From an uncultured Clostridia bacterium (GTDB taxonomy: Bacteria > Bacillota > Clostridia > Christensenellales > Borkfalkiaceae): a stretch of 16,722 bases of DNA. This document shows, piece by piece, positions 1 through 4,914 of this stretch. Made by a program: the position numbers and the translations under genes. The notes under the pieces are model-generated. The model searched no databases. It saw nothing but the letters and a program-made list of their open reading frames with translations, and had not been told where the DNA came from. The DNA lies in the NCBI GenBank assembly GCA_947632165.1, contig CANROI010000011.1, positions 1-16,722 of the forward strand, given 5' to 3'. Each line of letters begins with the position of its first letter. Positions within the stretch are counted from its first letter, which is position 1.

Positions 1-408
1 TCCGCTGTCGCCGCGGAGCACAATGGTGTAGCTGCCGTCTTGCCCTTCAATGTGCTGTATCCTGTGCGTGATGACAGCGCTTCCGCCCAAGATTTTGTAG
101 GAAAATGTCAGGACGTCGCCCGTTTTGAGGTCGGAATAGAACTTGCCTCGCGCCGCTTCCCCCTTCGGGACAAGCCGAATGAGAATAAGACTCCCGGCAG
201 AAATCTCCCGTATGGCGGAAGTTTCGTCTGCCTGTGCCTCCATCGACGAGGACATGACGATCCGCGCTTGATAGCCAAACAGCCCGCACCCGCCGAAGAG
301 GCAGAAGATCATGATGATGCCGCCCGCGAACAAAAAGAACAGGACGGAGATCATGATGCGTTTGAGGATGCTTCGGGCACATCTGCGCCCGTCTTTTGTT
401 TTTATCAT
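1..408 (-). CDS. Signal peptidase I, SipW/ER (S26B) type, 3' end outside the window
   Basis: Membrane serine protease that removes signal peptides outside the membrane. The frame is open from ATG 408 to the window edge (136 codons), so the C-terminus is missing. Visible parts: a basic N-terminus, a hydrophobic membrane segment at about residues 19-44, the serine box VMSSSME (nucleophile probably Ser55), LKTGDVLTF at 94-102, VITHRI with His115, and the start of the conserved RGDS box at 132-135. In classical bacterial enzymes the general base is Lys; His at this place is the mark of the SipW/archaeal/ER subtype. In Firmicutes such enzymes often process TasA-like or spore-associated substrates, but none is visible here. 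An in-frame TGA 9 codons upstream excludes an earlier start; the ribosome site (AGAGGG, 13 nt away) is weak. Family call is firm; the substrate is unknown. Confidence 0.82.
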   Translation of the reverse strand, partial: MIKTKDGRRCARSILKRIMISVLFFLFAGGIIMIFCLFGGCGLFGYQARIVMSSSMEAQADETSAIREISAGSLILIRLVPKGEAARGKFYSDLKTGDVLTFSYKILGGSAVITHRIQHIEGQDGSYTIVLRGDSG

Positions 409-493
409 AGTTTCAGGAAATCCCTCTTCTCACGAAGGCCCTCCACTATATTTTATGAATTTTTTCCGGAATGTGGCCCCCATCGGAGAATTT

Positions 494-542
494 CCGCCAC
501 AGAAAAGGGACTGACTGTTCGTCAGTCCCTTTTCTGTGGCGG
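494..542. terminator. Bidirectional hairpin terminator, 21-bp perfect stem
   Basis: Two 21-nt arms (494-514 and 522-542) are exact reverse complements around a 7-nt loop, CTGTTCG. The inner part, AAAAGGGACTGA/TCAGTCCCTTTT, gives an A-run and a T-run on each side of a GC-containing stem, the usual form of a terminator that works both ways. On the minus strand it would end the two-gene operon whose last stop is at 698. It shares almost the whole core with the hairpin at 2213-2245. Confidence 0.72.
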
Positions 543-697
543 CCACCTTTCCATTAGCGGCACAAACCCCACTTTGAGGCAGCTTTCAAGGAAAACCGCC
601 AAGTGTGTTTCTTTGCATCTCTTCTTTACAGAAAGTTTTTCGATAACTTTTTGGAAGCCCTTTTTCAAGGTCTGTTTTCCCGTCTTTCTACACAGAA

Positions 698-1315
698 TTA
701 AGCATCTAATAAAGGGCTGCTTGAGGAATTATTGTTTTTAATTACCTCAAGAAAAGACATAACCTCTTGCAATGAAGCGCTACACTGTCGATACAATGGT
801 GCAGTTTTTTCCACACTAATTCCCGCCATATAATTAGATAATATATCATAGACTACTTGTGGCGTAGAGAGATTTTTAATTCGTATGATCAACTTTAAGT
901 CTTTGCAATTCCCATTGGTTTCTGCTCCAAAAATACCCACTCCAAAACCGCCTAATGCAGTACCGTTTGTAACCATACTTCCATTTTCATATAATTCATA
1001 ATTTAACAATTCAGCAAAACTAATTATATAATATCTTTTTGCCAGATAGTCAACCAAGCAAATTTTTTGGCCTTCATTATCTACTACAATCATCTTTTTG
1101 TACGAATTATCTTTGCTATATGAATAACTATCGGTAATGTAGAAAATTTTGGAAATAATAAATTTTTGGCTTCGCAAATATTCCAAAGTTTTTTTATTGA
1201 TTGCGAATTGCTCATTTCCGTTTGCTTTATCTTTTGATGATTGATAAAATAAAACGCTACTCAACACAACAAAAAAGACAAGAGCAAATATTAAAATGTA
1301 GATATAAAAATCCAT
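698..1315 (-). CDS. Membrane-anchored protein with a SHOCT-associated-type domain, function unknown
   Basis: 205-residue protein. Residues 4-24 form one hydrophobic helix; the rest is predicted soluble. Residues 75-163, with YYIISFAELLNYELYENG and LKLIIRIKNLSTPQVVYDIL as landmarks, resemble the domain that often precedes a SHOCT motif in Firmicute proteins (typically a 'ysdIvsfELlEdG...LkIkItlnn' pattern). That resemblance is from memory of the family and was not searched. No complete SHOCT motif is seen; the C-terminal helix ASLQEVMSFLEVIK is the nearest thing, followed by an Asn/Ser-rich tail. The start ATG has AGGGGG 4 nt upstream, overlapping the TAG of the preceding FxLYD gene 8 nt away, so the two are co-transcribed. 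Base use is strongly AT-rich, unlike the GC-rich housekeeping genes. No enzymatic residues can be named. Confidence 0.7.
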   Translation of the reverse strand: MDFYIYILIFALVFFVVLSSVLFYQSSKDKANGNEQFAINKKTLEYLRSQKFIISKIFYITDSYSYSKDNSYKKMIVVDNEGQKICLVDYLAKRYYIISFAELLNYELYENGSMVTNGTALGGFGVGIFGAETNGNCKDLKLIIRIKNLSTPQVVYDILSNYMAGISVEKTAPLYRQCSASLQEVMSFLEVIKNNNSSSSPLLDA

Positions 1316-1323
1316 ACAGCCCC

Positions 1324-1758
1324 CTAAAATGAATATGCAGTAATCTCAACTAATTTATATGATGAAGGGCGTGTGCTTGGGAAATTAAATAGAGCAGCTT
1401 CAAATCTCCAAGTATCTCCTTCTCCTAAATTATTGATGTTTGCTAAAGCCGTTCCAAGATTATTTCCCGATGCATCATATACTGAAAATTCAACGCTTGC
1501 ATACGATAGATCGTGCCCTGATGTGTTTAACGCAACTCCTTTAATTGTTGCAGAATAACCTAAATATTCATTGTATGTAACAGACATATCTGTATCCGAT
1601 ATAGTTAATTTCGGCTTGCTATCAATTTCGGTTAATGCAACCGCTAAAACAATCACTACAACGATTGCTATAACAACAAAAATCCCTATTAAAATCACAT
1701 TCCGATTATGAATGTTTTTTCCTCGACCGCTATCCACTTCAATATGATTTTCTTCCAT
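1324..1758 (-). CDS. Small membrane protein with an FxLYD-type extracytoplasmic domain
   Basis: 144 residues. A polar N-terminal tail (1-19) precedes a long hydrophobic helix (20-43), then a beta-rich domain (about 50-144). That domain carries YSATIKGVALNTSG, a conserved FSVYD at 91-95 matching the FxLYD signature, and LGEGDTWRFEA, the typical 'l.pGe.w.F' strand of the family. FxLYD domains are small Ig-like modules on Firmicute surface or membrane proteins; no biochemical role is established that I can name. The start is supported by AAAAGGAG about 9 nt upstream and by a strong promoter. It is the first gene of a two-gene operon with the downstream membrane protein, divergent from a Cro/C1-type regulator that probably represses it. 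Confidence 0.75.
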   Translation of the reverse strand: MEENHIEVDSGRGKNIHNRNVILIGIFVVIAIVVVIVLAVALTEIDSKPKLTISDTDMSVTYNEYLGYSATIKGVALNTSGHDLSYASVEFSVYDASGNNLGTALANINNLGEGDTWRFEAALFNFPSTRPSSYKLVEITAYSF

Positions 1759-1787
1759 AGTTTTATTCTCCTTTTATTTGTAAAAAC

Positions 1788-1816
1788 ATTATAGCACAAA
1801 ATATGGTTATATGCAA
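1788..1816 (-). promoter_or_regulatory. Sigma-A-type promoter of the two-gene membrane operon
   Basis: On the minus strand, TTGCAT (1816-1811) and a consensus TATAAT (1793-1788) are separated by exactly 17 nt. This lies about 30 nt upstream of ATG 1758. The -35 box lies in the middle of the palindrome at 1801-1822, so a bound repressor would block RNA polymerase. Confidence 0.8.
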
Positions 1817-1822
1817 CCATAT
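1801..1822. promoter_or_regulatory. Palindromic operator covering the -35 box
   Basis: ATATGGTT and AACCATAT are perfect inverted arms around the 6-nt centre ATATGC. A third half-site, AACCATAT, lies at 1859-1866, just before the ribosome binding site of the divergent regulator. The two-fold symmetry fits a dimeric Cro/C1-type protein. Assignment to the adjacent regulator is inferred from position. Confidence 0.68.
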
Positions 1823-1878
1823 ATCGAAAAAAAATTTTGGTAAATTATTGTCATACATAACCATATTGGAGTATGACG

Positions 1879-2124
1879 ATGATAACAAATGTAAATCACG
1901 CATTGTCAATAAGGATACAAGAGCTGTTGTCGCAAAAAAATATGACGCGCTATCGCTTGGCGATGAATAGCGGAGTGAATCACTCCACTCTTAAAAACAT
2001 TTTACATGAAACCGTAAAAGACAATTTGCTCTCCACCACAATATTGATTGCCCGTGGCTTTGACATGACCGTCAGCGAATTTTTAGACAGCCCGCTCTTC
2101 TCAGAGGAACATTTGAATATCTAA
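1879..2124 (+). CDS. Small Cro/C1-type helix-turn-helix transcriptional regulator
   Basis: 81-residue protein that is almost entirely one DNA-binding domain. Residues 6-20 form helix 1, and MTRYRLAMNSGVNHSTLKNI (22-41) is the helix-turn-helix with the usual 'T.y.LA..sGv..stl..i' pattern; LIARGFDMTVSEFLD (57-70) is the last conserved helix region. It belongs to the XRE superfamily of compact regulators common in Clostridia and their mobile elements. Two ATGs lie in frame, at 1873 and 1879. The second is chosen because GGAG (1868-1871) sits 7 nt before it but only 1 nt before the first. The gene diverges from the membrane-protein operon across a palindromic operator, so it most likely represses that operon and perhaps itself. 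It is AT-rich like that operon. Confidence 0.85.
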   Translation: MITNVNHALSIRIQELLSQKNMTRYRLAMNSGVNHSTLKNILHETVKDNLLSTTILIARGFDMTVSEFLDSPLFSEEHLNI

Positions 2125-2212
2125 TAATATTGTTTGAAATTGCATAATTAATGGAAAACTCTCATCATAAAAATTTGCATCATTCATTTTAGTTTACCCA
2201 TACACCGTCACA

Positions 2213-2245
2213 GAAAAGAGACTGATTTTTCGTCAGTCCCTTTTC
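2213..2245. terminator. Terminator of the rpe-thiN-spoVM-dipeptidase run
   Basis: GAAAAGAGACTGA (2213-2225) pairs with TCAGTCCCTTTTC (2233-2245), with one mismatch, around a 7-nt loop, with A- and T-runs at the stem base. It starts 20 nt beyond the dipeptidase stop on the minus strand. It can also serve the plus-strand regulator ending at 2124. Its core is nearly identical to the hairpin at 494-542. Confidence 0.75.
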
Positions 2246-2264
2246 GCAATCGCCATGGAGAAGC

Positions 2265-3158
2265 TCAAACGCCCGTGAGCACGCGGAGCGCGTTCTTACA
2301 GGCGATCTTTTCGGCGGTTTTGGCGCCGAATCTCTCGGAGAGTTCCTCCAAAAAGCGGGGCAGGTCGGCGGGAGATCTCAGATAGGGATTTTCGGGGATC
2401 CCGTCGAAATCGCTGCCGATGGCGAGGACGTCCTCCCCGCCGACGCGCAAAATGTGCTCTGCATGCGCGAGCAGCGCCCGCTTCTGCCCCTCCGCGGTAT
2501 GATCGTCCGACGCAAAGTCGGCGCAGAAATCGAGCCCGACGACCCCGCCGCCCTCCGCGATGAGGCGGATCCCCTCGTCCGTGAGGTTGCGCGCGTGCGG
2601 GTAGACCTCGGCGGCGCCGGAATGGCTCGCAACGAAGGGCGCCCGCCCTCTGCAGATCATGGCGACGTCTTTGAGCAGCCTGTCGCTCCCGTGGGATACG
2701 TCCGCGAGCATCCCGAGCGAGATCATCTCCTCCACCGCTTCTTTGCCGAAGGGCTTGAGCCCCCGCTCCGTCTCCCGCCTTTGGGGGGCGGTACGGTCGA
2801 AGTTCGGGAAGCCGAGCTCGTTCTCACGGTTCCAGACAAGGGTCATCATGCGCACCCCCTTGCGGTGCAGGATGCGCAGTTTTTCAAGGCTCCCCTCGAC
2901 CGCGCCGCCCTCTTCGACGGTGAGCATGGCGCAGATCCCCTCTTCCCGCTTCCCGCGGAAGACAGAATAGCCCTCCCGCTTGCAGAGGGAATCAAACGCG
3001 TCGACGAGCGACAGGGCGCGCAGGAACCTCCCCTCCCGCTCCCGCACAAAGGCGGCAAAGCATTGGAGCATGCACCCGCCCGCAAGAAGATTTTCCTTCG
3101 TGACGGAAGAAACGCCCTCCTTCGTGAGGGCGTCGCAATGCAGATCGATATATTTCAT
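2265..3158 (-). CDS. Membrane dipeptidase family (peptidase M19), renal-dipeptidase-like
   Basis: Zinc-dependent hydrolase of dipeptides; family members accept L,D or L,L dipeptides. The di-metal site is complete: HxD at His7/Asp9, the bridging Glu in TVEEGGAV (83), DVSH with His156, ASHSGA with His179, and GSDFDG with Asp250. RN at 190-191 is the usual substrate-side motif. The 297-residue length suits compact bacterial members; there is no signal peptide or membrane segment, so it is probably cytoplasmic despite the family name. Its ATG overlaps the spoVM stop (ATGA, 3158-3155), implying translational coupling. In Bacillus rpmB follows spoVM, so this neighbour is a lineage-specific addition. 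A role in recycling cortex or wall peptides during sporulation is possible but rests on position only. Confidence 0.9.
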   Translation of the reverse strand: MKYIDLHCDALTKEGVSSVTKENLLAGGCMLQCFAAFVREREGRFLRALSLVDAFDSLCKREGYSVFRGKREEGICAMLTVEEGGAVEGSLEKLRILHRKGVRMMTLVWNRENELGFPNFDRTAPQRRETERGLKPFGKEAVEEMISLGMLADVSHGSDRLLKDVAMICRGRAPFVASHSGAAEVYPHARNLTDEGIRLIAEGGGVVGLDFCADFASDDHTAEGQKRALLAHAEHILRVGGEDVLAIGSDFDGIPENPYLRSPADLPRFLEELSERFGAKTAEKIACKNALRVLTGV

Positions 3159-3220
3159 CCCTTGTAGAACAGCCGAACAATGCAGCCGAGCAGCCTCGGA
3201 AGCTTAAAGCAGACGATCAT
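3155..3220 (-). CDS. spoVM: SpoVM, short amphipathic spore-coat assembly peptide
   Basis: A 21-codon gene. Its core, KLPRLLGCIVR (residues 6-16), aligns with KLPKFLGGIVR of Bacillus subtilis SpoVM (26 residues). In B. subtilis SpoVM is an amphipathic helix that recognises the convex forespore membrane and anchors the SpoIVA coat basement layer; the helix-breaking Pro near residue 9 is important and is kept here as Pro8. The position matches B. subtilis, where spoVM lies directly after thiN. The start ATG overlaps the thiN stop and is preceded by AGGAGG at 3230-3225. The stop overlaps the dipeptidase start. It is shorter than the Bacillus peptide at the C-terminus and lacks most of the basic tail. 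Short length limits statistical certainty, but motif, position and ribosome site all agree. Confidence 0.88.
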   Translation of the reverse strand: MIVCFKLPRLLGCIVRLFYKG

Positions 3221-3852
3221 ACGACCTCCTCATTGATGATGACGAGCACATATCCCTCCTCCACACGAAACGAAATCTCTTCACTCACCGTGAGATTGGA
3301 GATCCCGCGCGTGGAGCCGTAACAGAGCTGCAAGTCTTTTTCCGCGTACTTGAACCCCTCCATCTTCATGATATGCGCGTCACCGCCGAAAGGCAACAGC
3401 GAAACCGTCTGCCCCTTTTTGCAGGCAAAGCGCTGTTCGCCCTTGCCGCAGAGGGAAATTCCGGCACCGTTCGTCTTGAGCACGGCCGTGAGAGCGCCCG
3501 CCGCTTTCGCCTTAAGAAGGAGGTGCAGATTTCCGAGAAAGTGATCCTCCCGCCCTCCTCCGCCGCCGTAAAAGACGAGGTCGGTCGCGCCGAGAGAGAG
3601 CGCACGGTCCACGGCAAGCTCGCCGTCCGTCTCGTTCTTCTCGGAGGGGAACTTTTTCAGCGGCGCGGGAACGGGCGCTTCGTATAAAGAGTCGAAATCG
3701 CCCAAATTTTCGTCGATCCTCACCCGTCCCTTCGCCCAGGAGTACGCCCCGTCGCAGCAGAGGACATAGGCGTTCTCCGCGTCGATCTCGCCACGGTAGG
3801 GCTCGCCGTTCAGAAGGATGACGGCCCTCTTTCCGTCACCTCGCACGTTCAT
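3217..3852 (-). CDS. thiN: Thiamine pyrophosphokinase
   Basis: Transfers pyrophosphate from ATP to thiamine, giving thiamine diphosphate in the cytoplasm. Family motifs are in order: CCDGA at 32-36, GDFDS at 51-55 (metal/ATP binding), KNETDGE at 72-78, GGREDHFLGN at 99-108, and the thiamine-binding STRGISN at 180-186. The 211-residue length is normal. ATG 3852 is chosen because homologous sequence begins right there and because it overlaps the rpe stop by 4 nt (ATGA). The frame is open about 54 codons further upstream, inside rpe, but that part is Arg-rich and meaningless. Neighbours rpe upstream and spoVM downstream repeat the Firmicute order rpe-thiN-spoVM. No thiamine riboswitch is visible, which fits a salvage gene embedded in a housekeeping operon. 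Confidence 0.95.
   Translation of the reverse strand: MNVRGDGKRAVILLNGEPYRGEIDAENAYVLCCDGAYSWAKGRVRIDENLGDFDSLYEAPVPAPLKKFPSEKNETDGELAVDRALSLGATDLVFYGGGGGREDHFLGNLHLLLKAKAAGALTAVLKTNGAGISLCGKGEQRFACKKGQTVSLLPFGGDAHIMKMEGFKYAEKDLQLCYGSTRGISNLTVSEEISFRVEEGYVLVIINEEVV
3225..3230 (-). promoter_or_regulatory. Ribosome binding site of spoVM
   Basis: A full AGGAGG lies 4 nt before the spoVM ATG, inside the last codons of thiN. It is the main argument, besides the motif, that this 21-codon frame is translated. Confidence 0.8.
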
Positions 3853-4496
3853 CCGTGCAGCCTTCCGATCGTCGCCGCCATGTCGGGGGAGCGGAACACC
3901 GTGCTCCCCGCAACGATCACGTTCGCGCCCGCGGCGATGATCTCTTTGACATTCTCCTCGGTGACGCCGCCGTCCACCTCGATGTCGAGGTCGGGCCGCC
4001 CGATCTTCACGCAATAATTTTTGAGCGTCTCGAGCTTTTTGAGCGTTTCGGGAATGAACTTTTGGCCGCCCCAGCCGGGATGCACGCTCATGAGGAGGAG
4101 CATATCCGCCTCCTCCGCGGCGGGGAAGATCTTCTCAACGGGCGTTTCGGGGTTGATCACGGCGCTCTTTTTAATCCCGTAGGAGGAAATTTGCCGAAAG
4201 AGCGCGGGGATGTCGCAGGTCTCGACGTGGACGGTGATATTGTCGGCGCCCGCGCGGGCGAAGTCCTCGATATGGGTCTCGGGATGGAGGACCATGAGAT
4301 GACAGTCGAGCGGAAGCCTTGTATGCGGACGGATGGCCTTCACCATCTGCGCACCGAAGGTGATGGGCGGCACAAAGTTGCCGTCCATGACGTCACAATG
4401 CACGAGGTCGGCGCCCGCGGCCTCGAGCCGCTTCACCTCCTCTCCGACCTTCGAAAAGTCGCTCGCCAAAATACTCGGCGCGATTTTGATCTTCAT
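3849..4496 (-). CDS. rpe: Ribulose-phosphate 3-epimerase
   Basis: Interconverts ribulose 5-phosphate and xylulose 5-phosphate in the pentose phosphate pathway. It is a TIM barrel of 215 residues, a normal length. Metal and acid-base residues are present: LVHCDVMDG with His33 and Asp35, CHLMV with His66, and EVDGG with Asp175; the phosphate-binding VHPGWGGQKF loop spans 138-147. ATG 4496 is chosen because MKIKIAPSILASDF is the conserved family N-terminus and AGGAGGA lies at 4507-4501. The same frame stays open to 4649, but that stretch translates a dispersed non-coding repeat and is not part of the protein. It overlaps thiN by 4 nt. The stp-prkC-rsgA genes that usually precede it are absent. 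Confidence 0.96.
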   Translation of the reverse strand: MKIKIAPSILASDFSKVGEEVKRLEAAGADLVHCDVMDGNFVPPITFGAQMVKAIRPHTRLPLDCHLMVLHPETHIEDFARAGADNITVHVETCDIPALFRQISSYGIKKSAVINPETPVEKIFPAAEEADMLLLMSVHPGWGGQKFIPETLKKLETLKNYCVKIGRPDLDIEVDGGVTEENVKEIIAAGANVIVAGSTVFRSPDMAATIGRLHG

Positions 4497-4500
4497 AAAC

Positions 4501-4507
4501 TCCTCCT
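4501..4507 (-). promoter_or_regulatory. Ribosome binding site that decides the rpe start
   Basis: AGGAGGA, 4 nt before ATG 4496, places the rpe start here rather than at the upstream in-frame ATG at 4649. Confidence 0.85.
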
Positions 4508-4532
4508 GAATGGTATCACTGCTGCGGCGATG

Positions 4533-4565
4533 CTTCAACTTCACTTCGTTCCGTTCAGGGTGACA
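4533..4565 (-). repeat. CHPERSE-like dispersed intergenic repeat
   Basis: On the minus strand this reads TGTCACCCTGAACGGAACG followed by AAGTGAAGTTGAAG. In one frame it would encode CHPERNEVKLKH, the familiar false-peptide signature of a short repeat scattered between genes in many bacteria. It ends about 25 nt before the rpe ribosome site. Copy number in this genome cannot be seen from one window. Confidence 0.65.
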
Positions 4566-4914
4566 TATTGGGGACGGCTTTCTGTTCCCTAAACTTTCCG
4601 CGAGCAAAATCGCTATTTTGCGCTGCGGGACAACATTTGCGCGACGCATCGCGCTTCGTGTCTGATGAAACGAATAAGAGGGCCACGCAAGTTAAGACGC
4701 AAATGCGCTGTTCGACGGTAGCGCCCGTCGAACGCCGCCTCGCTTCGTCGCCGCACGAACGCTATCCACGCTTTTCTTCGAAAAGCTCATATTGCGCTCG
4801 GCGGCTCCTCTTTCCGAAAAAATACTTCGCCTTTTTTCGGAAGTCCTTTGCTCGGCTGTCGCGGCGCCCCCCACAGCGCACTGCGCTGTTGAACAGAAGC
4901 AACGCCGCTCCACC
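4566..4914. other. Non-coding mosaic of short perfect palindromes between rlmN and rpe
   Basis: No credible gene lies in this 349-nt stretch. It holds five perfect inverted repeats: GCAAAAT arms at 4604-4621, TTCGACGG arms at 4711-4732, GCTTTTC arms at 4770-4786, TTCCGAAAAAA arms at 4812-4842, and ACAGCGCA arms at 4873-4889. Open frames exist on both strands, but they are Arg/Ser/Ala-rich, lack ribosome sites and match no family I know. The density of palindromes suggests repeat modules of the REP/MITE kind. Promoter or terminator activity for the flanking genes is possible but not evident. Confidence 0.6.

Noticed and set aside
449..457. CATAAAATA upstream of the signal peptidase, like a sporulation sigma-E/K -10 box
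   Set aside because: No matching -35 element at proper spacing was found; a 9-nt AT-rich match alone is weak.
545..697. Possible continuation or small gene downstream of the 205-residue protein on the minus strand
   Set aside because: An open stretch ends at the terminator hairpin but has no start codon with a ribosome site and no recognisable protein sequence.
40..741. A 233-codon plus-strand open frame across the signal peptidase and the terminator
   Set aside because: It runs through a perfect terminator hairpin and is antisense to two supported genes; composition is not protein-like.
1873..1878. Upstream ATG for the Cro/C1-type regulator
   Set aside because: Only 1 nt separates it from GGAG; the ATG at 1879 has ideal spacing.
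4497..4649. Possible 51-residue N-terminal extension of Rpe
   Set aside because: It translates the CHPERSE-like repeat; the family N-terminus and the ribosome site both place the start at 4496.
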